A stretch of 64,000 nucleotides of DNA from Desulfobulbaceae bacterium BRH_c16a (GTDB lineage Bacteria > Desulfobacterota > Desulfobulbia > Desulfobulbales > Desulfocapsaceae): positions 182,858-246,857 of the forward strand of contig LADS01000002.1 in the NCBI GenBank assembly GCA_000961725.1. Reading direction: 5' to 3'. Position 1 is the stretch's first letter. Every line of letters starts with the position of its first letter. The notes under the pieces were generated by a model. The model made no database searches. It was given only the letters and a program-made list of their open reading frames with translations, and was not told the DNA's origin. The translations under genes were made by a program, and so were the position numbers. Positions 19,271 through 27,641 of the stretch are shown piece after piece.

Positions 19271-19732
19271 TTACCTTTTCTCGAATTTATGACTATTCAG
19301 CCATTCACTGATTTTCTCTTTTAACTGATCCCTGACCTGCCTGAAGACGGTCATTGTCTCTTCTTCAGTTCCCTCTGCTTCGGCAGGGTCAGTAAACGGC
19401 CAGTATAATCTGTTAGCCTCGGCGAGCCCCGGCCAGATCCTCGGACAAGATTCTTCCGCTTTGCTGCAGACTGTGATGACGAAGGAAATGGTTTCCTTGC
19501 CCAGATACGTTCCTACCCTCTTTGGTTTCTGACCGGAGATATCAATGCCTATTTCTTCCATGACCTTTATAGCCAGGGGATGGATGTGTTCTTTCGGAGC
19601 AAGGCCGGCACTGCAAGCCTCAAGACGACCTTCTGAAAGATGGCGAAGAAGGCCTTCAGCCATCTGGCTGCGGCAGGAGTTACCGGTACATAAAAAAAGC
19701 ACTTTTCTCTTTTTTCTTTTATTGGTCAGCAT
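19271..19732 (-). CDS. arsC: Arsenate reductase, thioredoxin-type low-molecular-weight phosphatase fold
   Basis: 153 residues from ATG 19732; an upstream extension of the frame lies inside the ccdA gene and is unlikely. P-loop [16 protein letters not shown] holds the nucleophilic Cys and CX5[16 protein letters not shown] carries the second and third redox Cys; [12 protein letters not shown] has the acid Asp-Pro. It reduces As(V) to As(III) with electrons from thioredoxin, and two thioredoxin genes lie in the same operon. Confidence 0.93.
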   Translation of the reverse strand: MLTNKRKKRKVLFLCTGNSCRSQMAEGLLRHLSEGRLEACSAGLAPKEHIHPLAIKVMEEIGIDISGQKPKRVGTYLGKETISFVITVCSKAEESCPRIWPGLAEANRLYWPFTDPAEAEGTEEETMTVFRQVRDQLKEKISEWLNSHKFEKR

Positions 19733-19736
19733 AATG

Positions 19737-20441
19737 TTATGTTGGCATAAATGGCTGGACAATGAAATACACCCCGAGCAGGCCAATCATCGTCCCCGCC
19801 AGACGTCGGAAAAACCTGCCTCCCTGCTGCCAGCTGCTGCTCACAAGCAGACGCTTGACCATGGCTGTCGAACTGCCTGCAAACACTATGGGAATGCAAT
19901 GACCGATAGCAAAAAGAAGAATAAACACCACGCCGGTGAATATCTTGGCCTGCACGGAGACGATGGCCAAGATCGGGGCAATAAAGCCAAAGGTGCACGA
20001 GCCGGACAATACCCCATAGGCCAGACCAAGGACAAAGGCTCCGGACAAGCCTTTCAGGGTTAATCGGGCCATGAGACCGCCCGACATCGAGCATTTCGCC
20101 ACTCCGAGCATATCGAGGGCGACCCAGACCAGCAGCAGGCCGATGACAATAGTCCAATATGGTCCGACATCGCCGAGCATCCGGCCGAGCAGTGAGCAGG
20201 CGACACCTATGACCGCAATGGTGATGAAGAGCCCGGTGGTGAAAACAACGGCATAGAGGGTTGCCTTGCGTCCTTCGACCAGATGATTCTGGCCACCGAC
20301 ATAGCCGATGATGAGTGGAATAGAGGCCAGATGGCAGGGGCTGAACAGTACGCTGACCATGCCCCAGAGAAAGCAGCCGACCGCTCCGAGCAGGAGCCCC
20401 TGACCCATCCATGAATTTATGGTGAGAAAGACCTGATCCAT
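19737..20441 (-). CDS. CcdA/DsbD-type transmembrane thiol electron carrier
   Basis: 234 residues from ATG 20441, 5 nt after the stop of the thioredoxin gene. Six TM helices with two conserved cysteines in the expected places, SPCHLASIPLI and GSCTFGFIAPIL. CcdA proteins move reducing equivalents from cytoplasmic thioredoxin to extracytoplasmic thiols. The gene is sandwiched between an exported thioredoxin and arsC, which suggests an electron path for periplasmic or membrane thiol chemistry. Confidence 0.88.
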   Translation of the reverse strand: MDQVFLTINSWMGQGLLLGAVGCFLWGMVSVLFSPCHLASIPLIIGYVGGQNHLVEGRKATLYAVVFTTGLFITIAVIGVACSLLGRMLGDVGPYWTIVIGLLLVWVALDMLGVAKCSMSGGLMARLTLKGLSGAFVLGLAYGVLSGSCTFGFIAPILAIVSVQAKIFTGVVFILLFAIGHCIPIVFAGSSTAMVKRLLVSSSWQQGGRFFRRLAGTMIGLLGVYFIVQPFMPT

Positions 20442-20445
20442 GAAA

Positions 20446-20841
20446 TTATTTGACCCCCAGTTTTTCAAGTTCGGCAACTATCGCTGCTTTGTCCATGAAT
20501 CCTTGGTGCCTGGACATCTCCTTGCCCTCGGCATTGTAAAAAATCTGGGTCGGAATGACCTGGATTCCGTATTTCGGAGCAGCCTTGGGATTTACCCAGA
20601 CATCGATAAAGACAATAGCAGCTCGATCCTTATACTCCTTCTCCAGTTCCTCCATGATTGGGGCCATCATTTTACAGGGGATGCAACTCTTGGCGCCGAG
20701 ATCTACCATGGTCACCTTACCTGGGACCGGAGCCAGGAGTTGTTCCTCCGCTTTTGAGGTTGGAGCAAACACAGTCATTGCCAGTAAAAGGCAGAGTATA
20801 CCTGTAACGATGCCAACAGGTGTATTGAGAGACAATCGCAT
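20446..20841 (-). CDS. Exported thioredoxin-family protein
   Basis: 131 residues with a signal peptide (hydrophobic at about 9-25, ending near SKAEE). Active site CIPC followed by KMMAPIMEELEKEY, cis-Pro loop VIPTQIFYN. It is closely similar to the thioredoxin at 3268-3741. With CcdA next door it probably receives electrons across the membrane. Confidence 0.92.
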   Translation of the reverse strand: MRLSLNTPVGIVTGILCLLLAMTVFAPTSKAEEQLLAPVPGKVTMVDLGAKSCIPCKMMAPIMEELEKEYKDRAAIVFIDVWVNPKAAPKYGIQVIPTQIFYNAEGKEMSRHQGFMDKAAIVAELEKLGVK

Positions 20842-20855
20842 TATTTTTGTCCTTT

Positions 20856-21245
20856 TTAAAGATACCTTTCGGCGTTTTTCATCACTTTGGCTATGTTTGG
20901 CTCAGTTACGGAGGTCTGACCTTTTTCAAAACCAAGATCGGACAAACGTAAATGGTTGACACTCTTGAATCCGGCTTCTTCCAAGGATTCTCTGGCACAG
21001 TCAAGGGGACACCCGTCGATTGCCAGGATGGAAACCGCCGCCTCGGTTGATTTGAGGATGCCGCTGACCCTGCCACCGATCCCGGCCAGGCAAAACATTT
21101 TACCGTGTCCGTCGCGGGTCAGGTTTCGTGCTGCCCGGTCCGCCAGTTCTCCAACATCGGCAGCGCCGGAACAAGAAAATATAAGGCGTGGACCAGTGCT
21201 TGCACTGCCGCAACTGCAACTACATGGTGTCTGCATCGGTATCAT
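20856..21245 (-). CDS. DGC-domain putative zinc-binding protein
   Basis: 129 residues. The N-terminus is Cys-rich (CSCSCGSAS, IFSCSGAADVGELADRAAR), and the central motif ILAIDGCPLDCARESLEEAG is the hallmark of the DGC family. Function is not established; the family often sits with thioredoxin, CcdA and arsenic-type permeases, exactly as here. Cysteine spacing suggests metal or metalloid binding. Confidence 0.85.
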   Translation of the reverse strand: MIPMQTPCSCSCGSASTGPRLIFSCSGAADVGELADRAARNLTRDGHGKMFCLAGIGGRVSGILKSTEAAVSILAIDGCPLDCARESLEEAGFKSVNHLRLSDLGFEKGQTSVTEPNIAKVMKNAERYL

Positions 21246-21276
21246 GGTGTTCTCCTAAGTTGAAATGTTCTGCTTC

Positions 21277-21516
21277 TTATTTTTTGGGACTGAGCATGTT
21301 TTTGACCTCGTTCTGTGATGGAACTTTGCCAACACTCTTTACTTCGCCATTGACAACCAGAGCCGGGGTCATCATCACTCCGAAGGCCATGATCTCATTG
21401 ACATCGGAAACTTTTTCGATCTCATACTCAATACCAATTTCTTCGGCTGCAGCAACTGCGGTTTCGGTAAGTTTGGTGCATTTGGCACATCCTGGTCCAA
21501 GAATCTGAATCTTCAT
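21277..21516 (-). CDS. Small thioredoxin-fold protein (redox-active disulfide protein 2)
   Basis: 79 residues from ATG 21516 with GGAGAAA upstream. Starts MKIQILGPGCAKCTKL with the CxxC active site and contains MMTPALVVNGE, the cis-Pro loop. This compact glutaredoxin-like family is usually next to SO_0444/ArsP-type permeases and probably handles thiol or metalloid transfer to them. The permease gene lies 17 nt upstream in the same direction. Confidence 0.9.
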   Translation of the reverse strand: MKIQILGPGCAKCTKLTETAVAAAEEIGIEYEIEKVSDVNEIMAFGVMMTPALVVNGEVKSVGKVPSQNEVKNMLSPKK

Positions 21517-21532
21517 TTTTTCTCCTTTAATA

Positions 21533-22834
21533 TTAACCAAAAAAGATCCCAAAAATCATTCCACAGATTGTGGAGAAGACGATTACGAGACTCGCAAAGA
21601 CTATCGTTTTCTTGAGCCCCAACACAGTGTTAATGACCAGCATGCTCGGGAGACTGAGTGAAGGCCCGGCCAGCAGCAGGGCAAGCGCCGGCCCTTTCCC
21701 CATGCCATTGCCCATCAGTCCCTGCAGGATAGGCACTTCGGTCAAGGTGGCAAAATACATGAAGGCCCCTGCAAAAGAGGCGAAAAAATTGGCCATGAGC
21801 GTATTGCCGCCAACGGCTCTTGCCACCCATTCCGAAGGGATGACGCCTTCATGACCGACCCGGCCGAGCAGGAGGCCGGCAACCAGAACACCGAACAACA
21901 ACAGCGGCAGAATCTGTTTTGCAAAGGTCCATGAAGAGGCAAACCAGTCGCCGACTTCACCTTTGTCGGTACTGGTGAATATCGACAGGCCGATAAAACC
22001 TGCGGTAAAAGCGATAATCGGTTGATCCGGAAAAAGAACTGCCAGAGCGATGACCGGAAGAGCAGTCAATCCGATCTTCCATGCCCGCATCTGAAACCAT
22101 GAGATCAGAATAAGGCCTAAAGCTGCGGCAAATCCTGCAGTGATATACCATTTGGCGGCAAAGATCGTTGCCCAGATTCCGATTGTCTCCTGCGGTCTCC
22201 CCCAGTTTGCAAAAACCAATACACCGATCATTGCCGCAAAATAGAGGCTGGTCTGCCAGAGAGGTCGTTTGACCTCTTCATCCGGCATGGCCATCTGGAT
22301 GGCGAGTTTGGCTTTTTCTTCCTTACGGAAGAAAAAGGCCATCGAGGCACCGATGATGATACTCAGCAGCACCGCCCCGACAGCACGGGCAATGCCCATT
22401 TGCGGTCCCAAGATTCTGGCGGTCAGAACAATTGCCAGGACATTGATAGCCGGTCCGGAATAGAGAAAAGCCGAGGCCGGGCCAAGACCTGCACCCATCT
22501 TATAGATACCGGCGAAGAGCGGCAGGATTGTACAGGAACAGACGGCAAGAATGGTGCCGGAGACAGAAGCCACGCCATACGCCATGATTTTGTTTGCCTT
22601 GGGACCAAGGTATCTCATTACCGAGGCCTGGCTTACAAAAACCCCGATCGCCCCGGCGATAAAAAATGCCGGGACCAGACAGAGCAGGACATGTTCCTGG
22701 GCATACCACTTGACCAGGTGGAAGGCTTCGAGGACAGCGTTGTCGAAACGGGCGATACCGACAGGAAGGAAATAGCATCCGAGAAAAACAGCGACGATCA
22801 GCAGCAGGTATTTGTATTCAATTTTCCAGTTCAT
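21533..22834 (-). CDS. SO_0444/ArsP-type permease (DUF318-like metal or organoarsenical efflux)
   Basis: 433 residues, about ten TM helices with a cytoplasmic loop near residues 175-190. It shows two permease halves with similar Gly/Ser/Pro-rich stretches: ASVSGTILAVCSCTILPLFAG in the first half, with adjacent cysteines, and FATLTEVPILQGLMG in the second. Members have been linked to Cu/Zn efflux or to arsenical export, so substrate is uncertain. It is the first structural gene after ArsR. Confidence 0.88.
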   Translation of the reverse strand: MNWKIEYKYLLLIVAVFLGCYFLPVGIARFDNAVLEAFHLVKWYAQEHVLLCLVPAFFIAGAIGVFVSQASVMRYLGPKANKIMAYGVASVSGTILAVCSCTILPLFAGIYKMGAGLGPASAFLYSGPAINVLAIVLTARILGPQMGIARAVGAVLLSIIIGASMAFFFRKEEKAKLAIQMAMPDEEVKRPLWQTSLYFAAMIGVLVFANWGRPQETIGIWATIFAAKWYITAGFAAALGLILISWFQMRAWKIGLTALPVIALAVLFPDQPIIAFTAGFIGLSIFTSTDKGEVGDWFASSWTFAKQILPLLLFGVLVAGLLLGRVGHEGVIPSEWVARAVGGNTLMANFFASFAGAFMYFATLTEVPILQGLMGNGMGKGPALALLLAGPSLSLPSMLVINTVLGLKKTIVFASLVIVFSTICGMIFGIFFG

Positions 22835-22886
22835 AATGCTTGCACATTTGGCTTAATGACCATATTAACAACAAACAAATCTTACT

Positions 22887-23201
22887 TCATTTGTTGCGAA
22901 TAACCTCAATGGAAGCTTGGATCACCGTTTCGACACAAGGCATCAGGTTGAGGATACAAGGCACCTTCAAGCGATAATAGACCTGTTTCCCCCGTTTCTC
23001 ACTGGCAACAACTCCAGCCTGTTTAAGGATCGACAAGTGCTTAGAGATGGTAGAAAAATCTACATCAACATCGACAACTAACTCGCACACACACTGTTCC
23101 CCCGCAGCAAGACGCTCGGCCATCCATAGCCTGGTGGGATGCCCAAGGGCTTTGAACACGTTGGCTTTGGCCTCGACAAGGGCCTTTTCTCGTTCTGTCA
23201 T
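22887..23201 (-). CDS. ArsR-family repressor of the minus-strand thiol/metalloid operon
   Basis: About 104 residues. AAAGGAGG stands 5 nt before the second of two adjacent ATGs (23201; the first is 23204). Winged helix with VFKALGHPTRLWMAERL, the CVC metal-sensing pair in GEQCVCELVVDV, and recognition helix FSTISKHLSILKQAGVV; a later Cys pair lies near the C-terminus. A palindromic operator precedes it. It controls permease, thioredoxins, CcdA and arsC downstream. Confidence 0.9.
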   Translation of the reverse strand: MTEREKALVEAKANVFKALGHPTRLWMAERLAAGEQCVCELVVDVDVDFSTISKHLSILKQAGVVASEKRGKQVYYRLKVPCILNLMPCVETVIQASIEVIRNK

Positions 23202-23229
23202 CATGGCCTCCTTTTGAATTCCCTTGTAT

Positions 23230-23249
23230 ATTTGGTAAAACAACCAAAT
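23230..23249 (-). promoter_or_regulatory. Probable ArsR operator
   Basis: Inverted repeat ATTTGGT-AAAACA-ACCAAAT, perfect 7-nt arms, 26-45 nt upstream of the ArsR start at 23201-23204. The location over the expected promoter suggests autoregulation. Confidence 0.65.
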
Positions 23250-23439
23250 GTAAATGTCAAGATATTTTCTCCAAGAAAAACTGTTTATAAAGAATCTGCC
23301 TGGACAAATAATGTGCTGTCGGTCAGCAATCGCCTGGAAATCATCACCGGCACGGCGGAATTCACTCTGTTACTCCTTGCCGCACCATACCGGTTTCTGG
23401 TAAAGAGAGTTCCTGTAAAAAACCTCACCGGAACCCGAA

Positions 23440-24036
23440 ATGAATCCACTCACCATCATCGGAATCGCCGTGGCCCTGGCCATGGACGCCTTTGCCGTAG
23501 CCATCGCCACCGGCGTCAGCCTCAAGCAGGTCAGTCTCCGCCAGACATTCCGACTCTCCTGGCATTTCTGCCTCTTCCAGGCAATGATGCCGATCATCGG
23601 CTGGGGTCTGGGGGCCTCCATGCATGGTTATGTTGAGGCGTATGCCCATTGGCTGGCCTTCATTCTGCTCGCTCTGGTCGGCAGCAATATGCTCAAGGAG
23701 GCGATTCTCACCGATGAAGACGAGGAGGATGAAAAAAAAAGCCCCCGGAAGGATTCGACTAAAGGCATGACTCTGGTCATGTTGTCGGTGGCCACAAGCA
23801 TTGACGCCCTGGCGGTCGGCCTGTCGATGTCAATGCTCCGGGTATCGATTATCGCGCCGGCAATCGTTATCGGCATCGTTGCCGGGCTGTTCACCATTGC
23901 CGGACTTCATCTCGGCAAACGCGTTGCACAGCTTGCCTGGCTGAGTATCTGGGCCGAGATCGTCGGCGGTCTGGTTCTTTGGCTTATCGGCCTGAACATC
24001 CTGCGGGAAAACGGGGTGTTCCTGGCTATTTTTTAA
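23440..24036 (+). CDS. mntP: Manganese efflux pump MntP
   Basis: 198 residues, six TM helices in two homologous halves. Each half has an Asp-rich helix: AVALAMDAFAVAIATG at the start and ATSIDALAVGLSMSM in the second half, the known MntP ion sites. A short acidic loop DEDEEDEKK separates the halves. MntP exports excess Mn2+. I looked in the 190 nt upstream for a yybP-ykoY Mn riboswitch and did not see one. Confidence 0.93.
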   Translation: MNPLTIIGIAVALAMDAFAVAIATGVSLKQVSLRQTFRLSWHFCLFQAMMPIIGWGLGASMHGYVEAYAHWLAFILLALVGSNMLKEAILTDEDEEDEKKSPRKDSTKGMTLVMLSVATSIDALAVGLSMSMLRVSIIAPAIVIGIVAGLFTIAGLHLGKRVAQLAWLSIWAEIVGGLVLWLIGLNILRENGVFLAIF

Positions 24037-24071
24037 AAGCTTCCTGCCTCCTGACCACCATCCTTACACGG

Positions 24072-25196
24072 TTATTCCCCTTCGATCACCGGCAGCCATA
24101 CCACGCCCAATGCACCGGGGCCAAGATGCGACCCGACGGTCGGCCCAAAATAGGAAACGATATGCTCCTGATCGGGGAATGCCTGCTCGACGAGTTTCTG
24201 AACCGTCTCGGCCTTGGTCGCCGAGTCGGCATGGCAGAGACCCACCCGTATCTTTTTTATGCCCCTGTCACGGAGATCGTCCTTCATGTAATCGATCAGT
24301 TTACGTTGCGCCCTTGCTCCGCCAAAGGTACGGCTTTTCGCATCGACCCCTCCCCCGGTCATGCCAAGAATCGGCTTGAAACCGAAAAAATTGCCAAGGA
24401 GCGCGGCCCCCCGCCCGATCCGGCCGCCGCGGGCCAGGTAATCCAGGTTGTCGACCATGAAAAAAACCCTTACCTCATCGATGAGCTTGTCGATATGGCT
24501 TTTAACTTTGGCAAGCGGCCAGCCGGCCCGGATCTTATCGGAAGCCTCCAGGACCAACAGGGTTTCCCCCATGGAAACCTGGCGGCTGTCGATGAGCTCG
24601 ATACGAAACTGGTTGGCCATGGCCGGATTGGTGCGGCGTTGCCTCAGGTAGGAATTGAAGTTGTTGCGAGTCGCCTGATTGGCGAGATCGAAGGTTTTGC
24701 TCATTGCTCTGGAAATAAATATTGCCAGGATGTCTTTCTCGGCGATATTGTCGAGGAAAAGCCGATGAAAATCCTCTCCGGAAGGCGGTGAGGTCACCGG
24801 GAAAGTTTTGGCGCTTTGCAGGAGGCGATAAAACTCCCGGGATGAAATATCGACACCGTCCCGGTACTCGCGCCCATCGATTTTTACGGTGAGCGGAACA
24901 ACTGTAATATTTCTTTCCCGTGCCAGTTCTTCGGGAATATCGGAGGCACTGTCGGTAACCAGCAGGATTCGATCTTCCGGCTTGCCGGTGCCGACGGCAA
25001 CGATGACCTTCTCCTCCATAAGCTTCTGCAGCAGAGCGGAAGCAACCTGTGCATCGAGGATTCCACTGCCGATTATCTCCTCCGCCGTCCTCTTTTCGTC
25101 GATAAACGTGAAAATCCTTCCAATCTTATCCTTTCCGACGAGTTCCTCTAAATATCCGGGGACGGCACGCGAAACAACTCTCTTGTACTGGCTCAT
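24072..25196 (-). CDS. DegV-family fatty-acid-binding protein with extra N-terminal domain
   Basis: 374 residues against about 280 for the family. Residues about 1-80 form an extra helical, winged-helix-like region (EELVGKDKIGRIFTFIDEKRT, LLQKLMEEKVIVAVG). The DegV body starts at ILLVTDSASDIPEEL and includes FPVTSPPSGEDF, the serine-containing lipid-headgroup loop, and GGRIGRG. DegV/FakB proteins hold fatty acids for phosphorylation. A 22-bp palindrome lies about 150 nt upstream. Confidence 0.85.
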   Translation of the reverse strand: MSQYKRVVSRAVPGYLEELVGKDKIGRIFTFIDEKRTAEEIIGSGILDAQVASALLQKLMEEKVIVAVGTGKPEDRILLVTDSASDIPEELARERNITVVPLTVKIDGREYRDGVDISSREFYRLLQSAKTFPVTSPPSGEDFHRLFLDNIAEKDILAIFISRAMSKTFDLANQATRNNFNSYLRQRRTNPAMANQFRIELIDSRQVSMGETLLVLEASDKIRAGWPLAKVKSHIDKLIDEVRVFFMVDNLDYLARGGRIGRGAALLGNFFGFKPILGMTGGGVDAKSRTFGGARAQRKLIDYMKDDLRDRGIKKIRVGLCHADSATKAETVQKLVEQAFPDQEHIVSYFGPTVGSHLGPGALGVVWLPVIEGE

Positions 25197-25343
25197 GAAG
25201 GTCTCCTTCCAGGTGAAACTGCGAAAATACTCAATCCACTTGTCAAGCGGACAGCGGCAGAAAAGAGCCGGTCTGTCACCTCAAAAAATGATTTATCAAG
25301 ATCATTTTGCCAACACTAGTCCATACCTTTTTCCTGAGCAACA

Positions 25344-25365
25344 TTTATGTTTACGTAAACATAAA
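25344..25365 (+). promoter_or_regulatory. 22-bp perfect palindrome, likely repressor operator
   Basis: TTTATGTTTAC (25344-25354) is followed directly by its reverse complement. The length and AT-rich, spacer-free shape suit a TetR-type or similar dimeric repressor. It lies between degV (minus, start 25196) and an orphan ribosome-binding site plus ATG at 25408 that codes only six residues (MSFFSY) before a stop. Confidence 0.6.
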
Positions 25366-25478
25366 ATTAAGCAAATACTAAATTACACGGAACGACGGAG
25401 AGATACCATGTCCTTTTTTTCCTATTAATTTTTCTTTGGTGATATTAGCACCTTAGAAAGTCGTTTCTTGTTTATTTA

Positions 25479-25572
25479 CCCCTCAAGGGGGTGCTGAGGA
25501 GTGAGAATGAATTTCGTGAAGGTACTTATCCCCACAAGGGGGGACTGAAGAGAGCACCCCATTGTGGGGTGT
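25479..25572 (-). repeat. Dispersed GC-rich repeat, copy 2
   Basis: 25520-25572 is the inverted copy of 17538-17589: GGTACTTATCCCCACAAGG, then GGGACTGAAGAGAG and CACCCCATTGTGGGGTGT. An additional CCCCTCAAGGGG palindrome lies at 25479-25490, with a GTGCTGAGGAGTGAG segment after it, so this copy may be longer. The repeat has strong hairpin potential and no coding content. Confidence 0.75.
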
Positions 25573-25587
25573 TAGTGAGAGATAAGA

Positions 25588-27639
25588 CTACTGCGCAGAC
25601 TGCGGAATCCGATAATACATTTCCAGATCCGGTTCAAAGACATCCATCATCTGGCGTTCCCCTTCCAGTTCAGGATGATCGGCAAATTTTTCCAGGACCA
25701 GCCGCTCCGGCGGTGCAGCCACATCGTAAGTCTTTACAAGAGTCCGGTCGAGAACCGCCCACTCTGCCACCAGGACACGATTCCGGTCATATTCGCCGCT
25801 TTCGACCCTGTTCACCGAATAGGTGTTGACGACCAGCGCCCGCCGATAGGCACCAAGGGCATCGGGGGCCGGGATCTCCGTCGTCTCATCGAGATTGCCC
25901 TCGACCACAAGCTTCTCGGCAGCTGCCGTCTCTCCGGTGCGCTCTCCGGCCAAACGGCTGTTTGTTGCAATTACTGGGGGTTCAAGCGTCTGGTCATATA
26001 CTGCCAGTCCGGCCAGGGTGCCGTGCCATCCGCCGGCCGGATCGCCAAAGATTAACGAATCGACAGTTGCCCCGGAAAAATCGACTTTTCCTGCCTTTTT
26101 ACCAAGACTTTTCCCCTGGGCAAAAAGCTCGAGGCTGTCATCGGTTATGTTGACGACAAGGTGGAGAGGTTTGCCGGCGACAAGAAGTCCTGGCCATGAG
26201 ACCGAACCGCCGGCGATGTCGACCAGAAGATTTTCTCCTTGCTGGGCAATTACCACTCCAGGCTTATCGCCCGCTTTAAGAGAGACGATCCGTCCCTGCT
26301 GGTCGCGTTCCGGGATGAGGGTAAATTCCACCCCGGCCCTGCCGGTTCGCGCCAATGCCGCGCCGATTTTTTTGCCCGCCTCACCGGTTTCACCCCAGCC
26401 GCCACCGGTTGCCAGCTGGAAATCCCTGGTGTAGAGGGCTGTGCCCCTGAGGTCGATATTGCTCTGGAAAAAACCCACCGGGCTTTTCTCGTCCAGCTGA
26501 TTGGCGGCCTTCATGTTCTCCCAGACGAAGACCAGATGCTCTCGCGATGCGGGCCAGCTCTCGGTCTGGACCGGACTGTCCGCCTGCGCGATACTGTCGG
26601 CAAGGCTCGCTTCATTGCCGCCTTCAATCCAGAGATCGGGATAGAAATCGGCCCGGCCGTTGTCGGTCACCTTTATCCAGTCCTCAACGCTCCGCGCCTG
26701 TTCATCGAAGCGACCGATATAGATCTCGACCTTTTCGCCGCCGCCGCCGATCCTGTTGCCGCCATCCCCCTTCTCGTACGGCCCGGTGATGACAAAATAG
26801 CGGGGATGGTTGCTCCAGCGCGGGTGGTACACTTCGTAACCGCCAATGCCGGGCGCCCCGTTGATATTGACATTCCAGCTGCCACCGCCGGTGGCGCTAT
26901 GCATCTGGACATTACGGTGCAGGCCATCGAAGATCCACAGCAGTTTGGAATTATCGGGACTGAGCGAAGTCCAGCATCCCTTGCCCAACCGTTGCCACTG
27001 CCTGTCCTTGGTCGACAATACTCCTGCGTCCGGCCAGGGGAAAAGACCGCCAATGAGTTCGCCGTCCCGCGAAAGCTGGATGTTCGACCAGGCCAGATTG
27101 GTTTTATCCCAGATCAGTTCCTTTTTTTCAGGTTTGTCCAGCGGGAACCGGTAAAGGGGCTGGGATGTGCCGTACTTGTTTTCCGGTTGCAAACCGGAAA
27201 AGCAGTAGACCCAGGTCGTGGATTTACGCAACAGGAGACTGGGCCGGGGATCCTGCCAGATCGCGACCGCGACGCCCGAGCCAAGCTCTTTCACCTTGCC
27301 GCTCTCCCACTCCACCAGATACATCTGTCGGGATATGCGGTTGCTGACGACCACCTGTGTGCCATCGGGAGTGATGAGCGGTTTGAAGTGATTGCCGACA
27401 TTCGGCAACAACGGCCGTTCGCCCCGGCCATCGGCGGAATCATAGCCATAGAGCATGAGATTTTGGCCGTGGGCCAGAGTATCGGAGCCGTTTCCCTGAT
27501 CCTGCAACCATACCAGCCGGGTATGTCTGCCGGTCCATTGACCGACCTTGTCTTTTGATTCGCCCATCGCCGGACCGGACAAAAATGCCGATACCAGCAA
27601 CAGGATAATTATCCGCCAATATTTTTTACACTGTGTCAT
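25588..27639 (-). CDS. Exported protein with TolB-like propeller and LamG-type domain
   Basis: 683 residues with a signal peptide (IIILLLVSAFLSGPAMG). Residues about 40-340 have repeated beta-propeller-like blades (PLITPDGTQVVVSNR, TSLSPDNSKLLWIFD). Residues about 390-570 resemble a concanavalin/LamG fold (LVVNITDDSLELFAQGKSLG, WHGTLAGLAVYDQTLEP). The C-terminal part is unassigned. It probably acts in the periplasm or at the surface; the neighbours (acetyltransferase, polytopic membrane protein) suggest envelope or polysaccharide work. Confidence 0.7.
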   Translation of the reverse strand: MTQCKKYWRIIILLLVSAFLSGPAMGESKDKVGQWTGRHTRLVWLQDQGNGSDTLAHGQNLMLYGYDSADGRGERPLLPNVGNHFKPLITPDGTQVVVSNRISRQMYLVEWESGKVKELGSGVAVAIWQDPRPSLLLRKSTTWVYCFSGLQPENKYGTSQPLYRFPLDKPEKKELIWDKTNLAWSNIQLSRDGELIGGLFPWPDAGVLSTKDRQWQRLGKGCWTSLSPDNSKLLWIFDGLHRNVQMHSATGGGSWNVNINGAPGIGGYEVYHPRWSNHPRYFVITGPYEKGDGGNRIGGGGEKVEIYIGRFDEQARSVEDWIKVTDNGRADFYPDLWIEGGNEASLADSIAQADSPVQTESWPASREHLVFVWENMKAANQLDEKSPVGFFQSNIDLRGTALYTRDFQLATGGGWGETGEAGKKIGAALARTGRAGVEFTLIPERDQQGRIVSLKAGDKPGVVIAQQGENLLVDIAGGSVSWPGLLVAGKPLHLVVNITDDSLELFAQGKSLGKKAGKVDFSGATVDSLIFGDPAGGWHGTLAGLAVYDQTLEPPVIATNSRLAGERTGETAAAEKLVVEGNLDETTEIPAPDALGAYRRALVVNTYSVNRVESGEYDRNRVLVAEWAVLDRTLVKTYDVAAPPERLVLEKFADHPELEGERQMMDVFEPDLEMYYRIPQSAQ

Positions 27640-27641
27640 AT

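Larger units (their letters stand above)
25197..25587. other. 390-bp region without a full gene between degV and the exported propeller/LamG gene
   Basis: It holds the 22-bp palindrome, a GGAGAG site with ATG 25408 opening a 6-codon frame, and the second copy of the dispersed GC-rich repeat. I see no coding region of normal size. One reading is that a gene start (operator, ribosome-binding site, ATG) was left behind when the rest of the gene was lost. Confidence 0.6.

Noticed and set aside
23250..23439. Mn-sensing yybP-ykoY riboswitch upstream of mntP
   Set aside because: The conserved sequence boxes of that riboswitch are not visible in this leader.
26239..27558. 439-codon plus-strand frame inside the propeller/LamG gene
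   Set aside because: Antisense shadow; the minus-strand product has a signal peptide and domain structure.
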